Assembly: GCA_028277645.1 (NCBI GenBank) | Contig: JANQFV010000049.1 | Coordinates: 1-33,134 of the forward strand | Length of the DNA stretch: 33,134 nt | Direction: 5' to 3' | Source of the DNA: Phycisphaerae bacterium | GTDB lineage: Bacteria > Planctomycetota > Phycisphaerae > UBA1845 > Fen-1342 | Shown here: positions 15,025-23,411 of the stretch, piece after piece | Layout: each line of letters starts with the position of its first letter | Numbering within the stretch: the stretch's first letter is position 1 | Notes under the pieces: generated by a model | Databases searched by the model: none | What the model saw: only the letters and a program-made list of their open reading frames with translations | Told to the model about the DNA's origin: nothing | Translations under genes and position numbers: made by a program

Positions 15025-17070
15025 TCAGTTTCTTAGTGCCACCGGCAGCTCCGCGAAAAGGCTGCGGCCCTTCATATCGTCCGGCGGCTGGACCCCGAAT
15101 TGTTCCAGAATGGTCGGGGCCATGTCAATTAGAGACGGATTCGGGTGGCGAATCGGGCGATTCGCGAAAATGACACCCGGAACCTCGTCGGCAGCGATAC
15201 AGTGATCAGCGCTCCACTGATTCTCATTATCGGTCAGAGCAGGCGCGGTCATGTCGCCGAGAATGCCGGTCCACGAGGCGCGGTAATCGCGGTAGTAGCC
15301 CACGATCAGGTCCGGCGCGATGTGGGTGAACGGGCCGGAGTACACTTCGTCCGCGCGGTACACTTCCTTGACCACCGGCTGGCCAGTATCTGGATCGGTA
15401 ATGGCCAGAAGCTTGGTGCGCAGCTCTTCGATCAGCGCGTCCTGCTCCTCGGCGGTGACAATGCCGAATCGCTCGCGGCCTTCCAGGTTGAGGTACAGCC
15501 CGTTCAGGCCCAGTCCATAGGCCTTCGTTGCACTCCAGTCCACATCGGGGCTGAGCAGCGAACTGCACGTTGGCGGCTGAACGTAGCCTTCGTCGCGCAA
15601 CCAGCGGTTGAGATTGAATTGGCGTTTGAAATTGCAGAAGCCGTGGTCGGACATGACCATGACCGTCGCTTCGTTGCCGAAGCGCTCGAGGATGTCACCG
15701 ACGACCTCGTCCATGGTCCGGTACAGTTCGACGATCGCCTCGTGGTAGCGCTGGGCGACGTCGGGCTCGCGCGTGGGGTGCTCCTCATCCGAGTCCCACC
15801 AGAAAATGTGGGCCTGAAGATCAGTGCTGGAGAAGTAGAAGAACAGCAGGCCGTCTTCGTAATGACGGACGGCGTACTTGAGCAGCTCGAGCCGCTCGTG
15901 AAAGACGTCGTTGGTCTGCTTGAAGTATTCCTCTTCGTTGAGTACCTCGTTCTTGATCGCGTTGAACTCTTCCTGGAAGCCGGTCGTGTAGCAGAGGCCC
16001 ACCTCTGCGGCGATGTCTTCCAGAAACTCCGGCGGCTCGGTGATCTGCATCTCGCCGGGATTGCGCGGGTCGGCGCTGATGGGTGAAACATACAGCTTGA
16101 AGTCCGGGCGCACCTGCTGGAGGTAGAAGCGCACGATGCCGTTGGCCGATTCACTCGGCAGGAACGGCGGCATCTCGAGCGCAAAGCTGACGGGTACCCA
16201 ATCGCTCCATTCACCTTCCTGGAGGATCAGCGTCTGGTCCTGGATCTCGACGCGGGCCATGCGCTGGTCGGGGTGACGATAGACCTCGAACTCAATCTCG
16301 GCGTCTTGGGGCTCTTTGAGTAGCGTGTTCGGCGGACCGGTCAGCTTGGCTTTGGCCACGTCGCGCTTGAAGATCAGCGGCTTGCGAATACCGCCGGATT
16401 CCATGCGCTGGCGATACGTGCTCTTCGAGAAGTACTGGTACGTGCCGTACGTACCGAGCAGATCAGGCACGCCCATGCCGGCGAGACACTTTAGATTTCC
16501 GTACTTGGACGGGCTGGGCGGGTAGTTGGCCGGGATGTCGTATAGCCAGATCGGTACGCCGGCGCGGTCGAGGTACTCCCAGAAAGCGGTGCCTTCGCGC
16601 ATGAGCTCGGTGCCGCCGCCGTCATGATTGAAGGGCCAGAAGGTCAGCGGGATCTTGTGGTCGCCGATCTCCCAGGCGCCGGCGCCTGGCAGCGTTCGAG
16701 CAGCGGAGTAGTAGGGTTCGAAGGCCGACTCGGGATCTTCCGGCATGGGATCGCGGTGAATGAAGTCGTAGATGCCGTGAATACCGGGGTTTCCGCCGGT
16801 GATGAACGACGCCCACGCGACGGGGCTCTGGGGCGGGATGGCGGTGCCGAGCGGTTTGTAGCCGCCGCCGTCGCGGAGCTTGGCCAGGTTGGGCAACTCG
16901 CCTGCATCCATCATGCGTTCGCAAAGACGTGGATCGAACCCATCGAAGCCCAGCACGACGACGCGCGGGTGGTTGCTTTCGCGCGTCTGGCAGGAGGTCA
17001 GCGAGATCGTCGCGACCACGGGTAGCGCCGCGGCGACGGTCATCAGGGTAATTCGCTGCAACTTCAACAT
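15025..17070 (-). CDS. Alkaline phosphatase/phosphodiesterase superfamily lipoprotein
   Basis: 681 aa. The signal peptide ends in a lipobox (LTSC, Cys27), so it is probably tethered to a membrane. The catalytic fold is of type I phosphodiesterase/nucleotide pyrophosphatase kind: first metal Asp in VVVLGFDGFDP (Asp43), nucleophile position at Ser82 in PPQSPVAWASFITG, exactly nine residues before the TG motif where the family carries Thr, then DLQAHIFWW and VMSDHGF metal-ligand blocks. The C-terminal part has APDLIVGYYRDYRASW and ends LIDMAPTILEQFGVQPPDD. The ATG at 17070 is fixed by GAGGAC and the lipobox; the open frame further upstream overlaps the preceding gene. Hydrolysis of a phosphate or sulfate ester, or phosphoglycan transfer, is expected; the substrate is unknown. 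It is paralogous to the upstream gene. Confidence 0.88.
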   Translation of the reverse strand: MLKLQRITLMTVAAALPVVATISLTSCQTRESNHPRVVVLGFDGFDPRLCERMMDAGELPNLAKLRDGGGYKPLGTAIPPQSPVAWASFITGGNPGIHGIYDFIHRDPMPEDPESAFEPYYSAARTLPGAGAWEIGDHKIPLTFWPFNHDGGGTELMREGTAFWEYLDRAGVPIWLYDIPANYPPSPSKYGNLKCLAGMGVPDLLGTYGTYQYFSKSTYRQRMESGGIRKPLIFKRDVAKAKLTGPPNTLLKEPQDAEIEFEVYRHPDQRMARVEIQDQTLILQEGEWSDWVPVSFALEMPPFLPSESANGIVRFYLQQVRPDFKLYVSPISADPRNPGEMQITEPPEFLEDIAAEVGLCYTTGFQEEFNAIKNEVLNEEEYFKQTNDVFHERLELLKYAVRHYEDGLLFFYFSSTDLQAHIFWWDSDEEHPTREPDVAQRYHEAIVELYRTMDEVVGDILERFGNEATVMVMSDHGFCNFKRQFNLNRWLRDEGYVQPPTCSSLLSPDVDWSATKAYGLGLNGLYLNLEGRERFGIVTAEEQDALIEELRTKLLAITDPDTGQPVVKEVYRADEVYSGPFTHIAPDLIVGYYRDYRASWTGILGDMTAPALTDNENQWSADHCIAADEVPGVIFANRPIRHPNPSLIDMAPTILEQFGVQPPDDMKGRSLFAELPVALRN

Positions 17071-17135
17071 CGCATCAGTCCTCGTCCGCTTTCGCGCGGC
17101 TCGACGCTCAAGCGGTTCCCTCCGCAGTACAGTGG

Positions 17136-19349
17136 CTAGGCCGCCTCCGTCTTCCCGGTTTCGGCCGCATTGTCCGTGGCATGCACGACGCCGTCGGGGC
17201 CGGCCACGTTGAGCGGCTTGCCATCCATGTTCCCCGGGACTTCGACGCCGAACATATCGAGCACAGTCGGCGCGAGGTCGGTAATGTGGGGACTCTCTTC
17301 CGCGATCCTTCGATTGGAGAACAGCACGCCGGGCACCAGCCGGGGATCGATGATGTGATCCCCACTCCACGCTTTCAGGTTGTCATGGAAGAGGGCGTCG
17401 GTCGGCTGGCCGAGCGCCGCCTCCCAACTCACGCGGTACCCTTTATTGTAGCCAATGACCAAGTCCGGCGCTTCGTCTTTGTAGGGGCCGCGATAGATCT
17501 GATGCGCGTCGAACGCGCGGTTGATAGCCACTTCGCCAGTAGCGTCGTCTTTCAGTCCGTTGAGCTTCTCGGCGATCTCGGCGCGCAGCGCGGCGGCTTC
17601 ACCCGGCTCGACAATGCCCTGTCCTTCGCGGCCCTTTAGATTCAGAAAAATGCCGGTCAGTCCGACGCAATATGCCTTGGTTTGCGACCAGTCGACGCCC
17701 TGAAGGTACTTCTTGCCAGCGCCGTCGGGCTTGAGCTTCATGTAGCCGTTGTTGATCAACCAGTTGTTCAAGTCGACGCCGCGACGGAACGACGCGCAAC
17801 CATGATCGGACATGACGACGAGCATGGTGTTGTCATCGTCACACTGCGCCAGGGTCTTGCCGACGAGCTCGTCCATGCGAAGGTACATCTGCTCGATCGC
17901 ATCGCGGCGTTCGCGGCCACCCTGGCCGTTGTGGGCCGGATGTTTCTCGTCCTCGTAGCGCCAGAACATGTGGTGAATGCGATCGGGGCCATCAACAACG
18001 CAGGCGATGAAGCCGCTGCGCGTCTTTTCGAGCGCGTCGAAGAACATCTTGATGCGTTCGTCATCAGCTTCGTCGCACTGATGCAGGAACGTCTCGTCGT
18101 CGAGGATCTTCGCGTTCAGCGCCCACGTGTCTTCGGCGAGTCCCATCGTTGCGTAAGGGCCGATCAGCTTTGCGAAATACGTAGCGTAGACCTTGGGGTG
18201 CGAGATCGGCATCGCGGGGCTGGCGGGATCGATCTGCAGCGGGGTGACATAGAGCTTGAACTCGGGCTCGGTTTCGATCAGCAGAAACTGACAGATGCCC
18301 TTCACCTTGATGCCCAGGCCGGCCTTGAATGACAGTGGGACCCACGAGGTGTACTTACCGCGCGTGAGACGGTGCTCTTCGCCGCCGAGTTTGAGCACGG
18401 CGCTGTCGGGGCCGGTGATACGCACCTCGAATGGGGCTTTCATGATGCCGCCGGCGGCGACCATCGTGTTGGCGGGCCCGATGAGCTCAGCTTTGATGGT
18501 GTCGCCGTTGCGTTGGACGACGGTCTGTTCGCCGCCGATGTGCTCCTCGTCGGCGGAGGTGCTCGTCGTGAAGTACGAGAAGGTACCCTGGCTGCCGCGC
18601 AGATCGGGCACGCACATCGCCGAGAGCAGCACGCCGTGGAAACCTTCGGGCGGGAAGGTGATCGGCATGCGGATGATGTTGGAGAAGATGCCGTGCTCGC
18701 CGAGGATGTTCCAGAAGGGCTTGCCCTTGCGGAGCAGGCGAATGTCGGGCTTGCCGATGGGGATGCGGTACTTGCCGAATTTCAGGGTCTTTCGCGGTGG
18801 GTTGATCTGCACAGACGACAGCGTCGGCAGGTAGGTGCGTTTGTCGCGGGTGAGGAAGTCGAAGACGTTGTGCTTGCCCGGATTGCAGCCGGTGAGGAAT
18901 GATGACCAGGCGACGGGCGTCATGGCTGGCGCGGTGGTTCCCAGGTGACGATAGGTGCCCTGTTCGCGCAGGCGAGAGAAGTTGGGCAACTTGCCCTGGT
19001 CCATGTAGCGCTCGACGAGCGAGGGTTCCAGGCCGTCGAGGCCCAGAACTACGAAGCGCTTCACGCGGGCTTTCGCGTGCGCGCGGCGTTGTCGCAGAAA
19101 GCGGATGAACGACCGCAGTGGCCAGAGCAGCAGCGCTCCGAGGGCCGAGAAGAAAGCCAGGAAGAGCGTGGCCAGCGTCGTGCCGACGGCGAAGCCGGCA
19201 CCGGGGCCGATATACGCCTGCGCCGGCGGTACCGCACACAGCACGATGACAGCGACGGCTACGCAGCACAGGTGCCATCGAGCGCCCGGCTGTGGGCCGG
19301 GCCGCGCATGTGTCGGCGAAGAATCCGATCCTCGGCTAGCGTGGTTCAC
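17136..19349 (-). CDS. Membrane-anchored alkaline phosphatase/phosphodiesterase superfamily protein
   Basis: 737 aa, paralogue of the following gene. The N-terminus has a signal-like helix (about 27-45) ending PAQA, the AYIGPGAGF motif, and a second helix (about 55-80) followed by a basic stretch, so the enzyme domain may be held at the membrane. The catalytic domain has VVLGLDGLEP (Asp105), nucleophile Thr144 in MTPVAWSSFLTG, GPDRIHHMFWRYED and VVMSDHGCASF. The C-terminal block (EAPDLVIGYNKGYRVSWE, then DLAPTVLDMFGVEVP) mirrors that of its neighbour. Start: GTG at 19349 with GAGG six bases upstream; a TTG two codons earlier is possible. It is first in a leftward operon with the lipoprotein paralogue 65 bases downstream. 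Confidence 0.86.
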   Translation of the reverse strand: MNHASRGSDSSPTHARPGPQPGARWHLCCVAVAVIVLCAVPPAQAYIGPGAGFAVGTTLATLFLAFFSALGALLLWPLRSFIRFLRQRRAHAKARVKRFVVLGLDGLEPSLVERYMDQGKLPNFSRLREQGTYRHLGTTAPAMTPVAWSSFLTGCNPGKHNVFDFLTRDKRTYLPTLSSVQINPPRKTLKFGKYRIPIGKPDIRLLRKGKPFWNILGEHGIFSNIIRMPITFPPEGFHGVLLSAMCVPDLRGSQGTFSYFTTSTSADEEHIGGEQTVVQRNGDTIKAELIGPANTMVAAGGIMKAPFEVRITGPDSAVLKLGGEEHRLTRGKYTSWVPLSFKAGLGIKVKGICQFLLIETEPEFKLYVTPLQIDPASPAMPISHPKVYATYFAKLIGPYATMGLAEDTWALNAKILDDETFLHQCDEADDERIKMFFDALEKTRSGFIACVVDGPDRIHHMFWRYEDEKHPAHNGQGGRERRDAIEQMYLRMDELVGKTLAQCDDDNTMLVVMSDHGCASFRRGVDLNNWLINNGYMKLKPDGAGKKYLQGVDWSQTKAYCVGLTGIFLNLKGREGQGIVEPGEAAALRAEIAEKLNGLKDDATGEVAINRAFDAHQIYRGPYKDEAPDLVIGYNKGYRVSWEAALGQPTDALFHDNLKAWSGDHIIDPRLVPGVLFSNRRIAEESPHITDLAPTVLDMFGVEVPGNMDGKPLNVAGPDGVVHATDNAAETGKTEAA

Positions 19350-19539
19350 GACCAACCTCGATTAAGTGGCAATACTACCAGCAGCGCTATCGCCGGAAGC
19401 GGGACCCGCCACGCCTGGCTTCCGCCATGTCCAATGAGCCGCACATCATATCATCAACGGTATCGGCTTGCGCCCCGACCCGGCGGAGCGAAGGCCCGGT
19501 AACTGGGGGAAAAGCCAGGCCTGTCATCGTCCGACGACA

Positions 19540-19570
19540 TTGGTGGCACGCGCCGGACAGCGACTATACT
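19540..19570 (+). promoter_or_regulatory. Possible housekeeping promoter for sulfatase-TPR gene
   Basis: TATACT at 19565-19570 is a good -10 box; TTGGTG at 19540-19545 is a poor -35 at a long 19-base spacing. It lies in the 275-base gap between the divergent phosphodiesterase and sulfatase genes, about 55 bases before the sulfatase ATG. No other clear signal is seen in this gap. Confidence 0.3.
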
Positions 19571-19624
19571 GCTCGAACAATGGTCGGGGATGCAACTGCG
19601 TGCAACACGATCAGAAAGGTCCGG

Positions 19625-21640
19625 ATGTCCAGCAGGAAATCTCCCAAACAGACACAGGCGTCCGGTGGTGACGCCACCCATGGACCCGCTCGGCGGACGC
19701 CGCGCGGGTGGGTGATCGCGGGTGCTGTTGTGATCGTGATCGGCGGCGGCCTCGCGCTACAGAGCGCGGGTGTGTTTAGCTCTCAGCCCGGACCGGCCAA
19801 TGTGCTGCTGATCACGCTCGATACGACGCGCGCCGATTTTATCGGGTGCTACGACCACCCGGTGTTCCCGTTACACGCGGAGACACCGAACATTGATCGG
19901 CTGGCCGGCGAAGGCGTGCGCTTCACGCGTTGCACGACGTGCTCGCCGACGACGCTGCCGTCGCACGCGAGCATCATGACCAGCCTCTACCCTTACGCCC
20001 ACGGCGCCCGCATAAACGGGTCGGGTCGGCTGGCGGCGGGGAATGTCACACTCGCCGAGACGTTGCGCGATAAGGGATACCGCACAGCCGCCACGATCGC
20101 GGCATTTGTGCTCAACCAGCAGTTCGGGATGGATCAGGGGTTCGAGACGTATCACGACGTTGTGCCGGCAGCGACGGGGAATCCGCTGGCGGCAGAACGG
20201 CGTGGCGACGAAGTTTGCGATGATGCGATCACGTTGCTGGAAGAGATGGCCGAGGACCGGTTCTTCCTGTGGGTGCATTTCTATGACCCACACCATCCGT
20301 ATGTTTCGCAGCGTCATCCGGATGTCGAGTCGCCCGAGGCGTACGCCGACGAGATCAACTTCGTTGATGAGCAGGTTGGGCGGCTGATCGCGAAGCTGCG
20401 GGCACTGGGGATTGAGGATGACACGATCGTGGTGGTGGTCGCGGATCATGGCGAAGGACTCGACCAACACGGCGAATTGCGGCACACGTACTTCCTGTAT
20501 GAGACCACGCTGCACGCGCCGTTGATCGTGCGCTGGCCGGACGGGATCAGAACGCCGCGGACGATTGCGGACAATGTGCGGACGATTGATGTCGCGCCGA
20601 CGATTCTGGCGCTGCTGGGGATGGAGGAATGGGAGCAGGCGCAGGGTGTGAGTCTGACGCCGTTAATCGACGGAGAGACGGAGTCGCTCGAGCTCGCCGG
20701 CTATGCGGAGTCGATCAACGCGCATGTTGAGTATGGCGTGTCACTGCTGCGCAGTTGGACGACGCAGGAGTGGAAGTATGTGCTGGCGCCGAAGCCGGAG
20801 CTATATCACCTGCCGGAAGATCCTGGCGAGACATCGAATCTGATCGCAGCGCAGGCGGAGGTCGGTGCCGGCTTGCGCCAGGCGATGTATGACCTGATCT
20901 CGGATGCACCGCCGCCGCCGTCGCTGGAGGATTCGTCGGCGACGCTTGACGCCGCTGCGCAAGCGCAGTTGGAGTCGTTGGGATACGCGGGCGGGCGTTC
21001 GGAGATGATTGACGAGGGTGTTCCGGAGATCGAGCGCTTCGAGCCGACGGGTAAGAACCCGGCCGATTACGCGAAGTATTTCCGGTTGATGGCGCGGGAC
21101 TTTCCGTTGTTGCAGCAGTCGGGCGATCATGCGGCGACGGAGGCGATGCTGCGGGAACTGCTGGATGCGCTGCCCGAAGCGTCGCGGTTCCACGTCCATC
21201 TGGCTTCGACGCTGGTGGATCAGGGGCGGCACGAGGAGGCAACCGCGGCATTTCGGCGGGCGTTGGAGGTGGCGCCGACCGATTGGGACAATCGCCGGAA
21301 GTTTGCGACGCACCTGATGAACACGGGTAATTACGCGGAGGCGAAAGAGCAGTTCAAGCAGGTGCTGGAGCATGTCCCGGACAATGTCGACGCGTTGCGG
21401 GATGCGGCGCAGGTGGACGCGGCGTTGGGGAACATGGGCGCGGCGCGGCAGTTACTGGAGGTCGCGCTGCGGGTCGAACCGCGGAATGTGAGCGTGCTGT
21501 TCACGATGGGGCGGCTCTACGAGCACGGCGGTGATCTGATTCAGGCGCTGCAGTTCTACCAGGACGCGCTGGCGGTTCACCCGCAGTACGGGGAGGCCCG
21601 GGCAGCGGTGGCGCGTGTGGAGCGGAAGATGGGGGGGTAG
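19625..21640 (+). CDS. Membrane-anchored sulfatase-fold hydrolase with C-terminal TPR repeats
   Basis: 671 aa. One N-terminal transmembrane helix (about 29-49) is followed by a sulfatase-type domain: NVLLITLDTTRADFIGCY (Asp66), the core CSPTTLPSHASIMTS at 106-120, VVVADHGEGLDQHGE, and APTILALLGM. The canonical sulfatase signature C-x-P-x-R is not at the nucleophile position: aligning to the TS/TG motif puts Thr110 there, so no formylglycine is expected and the substrate may be a phosphate ester. The domain ends with the family LESLGYAGG block. About four TPR units follow (residues about 520-668). The ATG at 19625 is chosen for AAAGG upstream and because the preceding in-frame residues look non-coding. 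It is divergent from the two phosphodiesterase-family genes, with which it probably shares a pathway. Confidence 0.86.
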   Translation: MSSRKSPKQTQASGGDATHGPARRTPRGWVIAGAVVIVIGGGLALQSAGVFSSQPGPANVLLITLDTTRADFIGCYDHPVFPLHAETPNIDRLAGEGVRFTRCTTCSPTTLPSHASIMTSLYPYAHGARINGSGRLAAGNVTLAETLRDKGYRTAATIAAFVLNQQFGMDQGFETYHDVVPAATGNPLAAERRGDEVCDDAITLLEEMAEDRFFLWVHFYDPHHPYVSQRHPDVESPEAYADEINFVDEQVGRLIAKLRALGIEDDTIVVVVADHGEGLDQHGELRHTYFLYETTLHAPLIVRWPDGIRTPRTIADNVRTIDVAPTILALLGMEEWEQAQGVSLTPLIDGETESLELAGYAESINAHVEYGVSLLRSWTTQEWKYVLAPKPELYHLPEDPGETSNLIAAQAEVGAGLRQAMYDLISDAPPPPSLEDSSATLDAAAQAQLESLGYAGGRSEMIDEGVPEIERFEPTGKNPADYAKYFRLMARDFPLLQQSGDHAATEAMLRELLDALPEASRFHVHLASTLVDQGRHEEATAAFRRALEVAPTDWDNRRKFATHLMNTGNYAEAKEQFKQVLEHVPDNVDALRDAAQVDAALGNMGAARQLLEVALRVEPRNVSVLFTMGRLYEHGGDLIQALQFYQDALAVHPQYGEARAAVARVERKMGG

Positions 21641-21705
21641 TGGGGAGCTGGGTGGAGTAGCGATGGCAGTGGCGGCAATGGGTTCTTCCCGCGAGGGGAT
21701 GGCAC

Positions 21706-21757
21706 GAATAAAGGGTAGCTGTTCCGGTTTAGGCCCCAGTCTAGGACTTCTTTATTC
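21706..21757. repeat. 8-bp inverted repeat upstream of the toxin gene
   Basis: GAATAAAG (21706-21713) and CTTTATTC (21750-21757) are perfect inverses 36 bases apart. They lie in the AT-richer gap before the toxin cassette. They could be the ends of a small mobile remnant or chance; no target duplication was recognised. Confidence 0.35.
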
Positions 21758-21781
21758 TTGCCCACACGTGGTCCACCGCAC

Positions 21782-21809
21782 TTGTTCCAATCGGCGCGTC
21801 TGGTATCAT
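21782..21809 (+). promoter_or_regulatory. Candidate promoter of the toxin-immunity operon
   Basis: TTGTTC (21782-21787), a 16-base spacer and TATCAT (21804-21809), five of six to the -10 consensus. The start would fall near 21816, leaving a leader of about 50 bases with GGGAGG seven bases before the ATG at 21867. Confidence 0.4.
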
Positions 21810-21866
21810 CCAGGGAACTTCGCTTGGTGGGCGAGTCCCTTGGCTTTTGTACCGGGAGGTCGATAG

Positions 21867-22751
21867 ATGACGCTCAAGAACTCCGCCGTCGTAACGATTG
21901 CTGCCCTCGCGTTGTTCGCAGAAATCGCCGTCGCCCAAACCGAATACGATCGCCAGCAGACACACTTTGTCCGATCCACGCCAACTATGCAATCGCCCTT
22001 CCCGGACGATTACGACGTAATCGAACCGGATAAGTGGCGGACAATCAAACTGACAATCGCCCTGTCGCATGGTGGACGATGCGACATCACGTTGCTGCGC
22101 CCCTTGCCTTGGATCGACTTCACCGGCGCAAAGGTCGGCGGCAATGTTGACCTTCTGATACCGGAGATGGGCGTTGCCGGTGAAGCCAAAGTGATCGCAA
22201 TCGAATCCTGTCCTCAGATTGAGCAAACCGACAAGCCCGGCACGCGTCCGGTGACTGGGAAATTCGTTACAACGAATGTGAAGGTGATTGAGCTCTCGAT
22301 TGAAGGACTTGATGAACCCATCGGGACAACCGCAGGTCACCCGCTTTGGTCGGTGGATCGTGGAGGATGGGTACCCGCAGGCGACTTGAAACCCGGTGAG
22401 AAACTGCGGACGCTCGATGGCACGGCAACAGTTGCGGGTATCAAGCCGCGTCCCGGTACGGAAACAGTCTACAACCTTGAGGTTCACAAGGATCACACCT
22501 ACTTCGTTTCAGCTGCTAAACTATGGGTTCACAACGCATGCTCTTGGGACGATCTGGCGCGGTCACTGAAGTACAAGCGGGTAAAGGACTATCCTTTCAC
22601 TTCGCATGGACAGCCCGTTTACCGAAAAGGCAGTCGCTACATCACGCCTGATGTAGATCAACACCGTGGCGGAACTTGGAAGATGTTTGATCGCAAGGGT
22701 AACCGGCTTGGAACATACAACGAGAACTTGACTGCCCGCATAGGACCATGA
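21867..22751 (+). CDS. Secreted Hint-domain polymorphic toxin, Ntox21-like C-terminus
   Basis: 294 aa. Signal peptide at about 1-23 (core VVTIAALALFAEI, AVA-Q). Residues about 70-225 are a Hint-type processing module of the form found in polymorphic toxins: RPLPWIDFTGAKVGG, IPEMGVAGEAKVIAIESCP, GHPLWSVDRGGWVPAGDLKP, VYNLEVHKDHTYFV and the terminal VHNAC at 221-225. The amino-terminal catalytic Cys block of a complete Hint is not evident. The last 69 residues are the toxin tip, with YKRVKDYPF, the block ITPDVDQHRGGTWKMFDRKG and RLGTYNENLTARIG; this resembles Ntox21-type predicted RNase toxins (family call from memory, moderate confidence). The next gene overlaps by ATGA and looks like its immunity protein. 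Base composition is visibly AT-richer than neighbours, suggesting transfer. Confidence 0.8.
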   Translation: MTLKNSAVVTIAALALFAEIAVAQTEYDRQQTHFVRSTPTMQSPFPDDYDVIEPDKWRTIKLTIALSHGGRCDITLLRPLPWIDFTGAKVGGNVDLLIPEMGVAGEAKVIAIESCPQIEQTDKPGTRPVTGKFVTTNVKVIELSIEGLDEPIGTTAGHPLWSVDRGGWVPAGDLKPGEKLRTLDGTATVAGIKPRPGTETVYNLEVHKDHTYFVSAAKLWVHNACSWDDLARSLKYKRVKDYPFTSHGQPVYRKGSRYITPDVDQHRGGTWKMFDRKGNRLGTYNENLTARIGP

Positions 22752-23233
22752 GCATGAGGATCGAGTTTGACCATCGTGCCCGAACCTTGCCAGAAGGCAT
22801 TGGTCCAGACTATACATGGGCGTTGATCACAATCGCGGATTACCATGAGGAAATAGTGATTCCAACCAAGTACTGGAGGCCAGCGAATTACTATCGACAA
22901 TGGCAATCTGCGTGTTCTCATCTACTGAGCGGATATTCCTGTGCGGCATTTCTTGTAGATGTAAGAGGTGAATGGCTCTCAATGAAGATGTCGTTGTCAT
23001 GGATTGCGTACAGAGATATGGACGCAGTTTACGTGCAGAACACGATGCTCTGGCCGGGACGCTTCCCACAGGCAGGGTTAGAGGGTCCCCACATTGCCGC
23101 CCCAGAGAGAAGAACACGATCCACCGAGCCGGAGACCGACGGGGAACCCATCAGTGAATGGCGCACTTCCTCAGGCGCAATCGCCGCTTTCGCAACCCAT
23201 TTGAACTACGTCATGGACACGGTCGGTGAATAG
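22748..23233 (+). CDS. Immunity protein of the Hint-toxin pair (CdiI-like)
   Basis: 161 aa, no signal peptide or membrane helix, so cytosolic. The segment YHEEIVIPTKYWRPANYYRQ, followed by QSACSHLL, matches the 'IP..YW...DY..QW..A...L' pattern of a family of contact-dependent-inhibition immunity proteins; the later VYVQNTMLWPGRF also fits. The first ATG overlaps the toxin stop by four bases; a second ATG at 22754 is possible. The coupling to a Hint-toxin gene and the shared lower GC are the main evidence for its role, which would be to bind and block the toxin tip in the producing cell. It is followed by a hairpin repeat and a converging kinase gene. Confidence 0.75.
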   Translation: MSMRIEFDHRARTLPEGIGPDYTWALITIADYHEEIVIPTKYWRPANYYRQWQSACSHLLSGYSCAAFLVDVRGEWLSMKMSLSWIAYRDMDAVYVQNTMLWPGRFPQAGLEGPHIAAPERRTRSTEPETDGEPISEWRTSSGAIAAFATHLNYVMDTVGE

Positions 23234-23355
23234 GACAAACCGGGAGAGCCACCATTTAGTGGTGCCTCCGCCGACGTGATTTGCGTCTGGTGGTCCGCTT
23301 CATCGTGCCTAGTGGGCGGCCGAGTTTTGATTCGAGCTTTGCCAGCCAGCGGTCT

Positions 23356-23379
23356 GCGGCCGACGGGGGCGTCGGCCGC
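23356..23379. repeat. Dispersed hairpin repeat, copy 4
   Basis: GCGGCCGAC, loop GGGGGC, GTCGGCCGC: a perfect 9-bp stem, followed by TACGGG. It lies between the ends of the immunity gene and the converging kinase gene and may double as their terminator. The rest of the gap 23234-23411 shows nothing else. Confidence 0.6.
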
Positions 23380-23411
23380 TACGGGTCTGCTGAACGCAGT
23401 CCATGAATGCG

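Noticed and set aside
17071..17370. Longer N-terminus for the lipoprotein phosphodiesterase
   Set aside because: The upstream in-frame stretch overlaps the neighbouring gene, is Arg/Gly-rich and would bury a clear lipobox signal peptide.
19427..19624. Start of the sulfatase-TPR protein at 19427
   Set aside because: The 66 extra residues look non-coding and overlap the likely promoter; the ATG at 19625 has a ribosome site and is followed by the anchor helix.
19931..19985. Formylglycine sulfatase signature C-S-P-T-T
   Set aside because: The Cys is not at the nucleophile position when aligned to the TS motif, and the Arg of C-x-P-x-R is missing.
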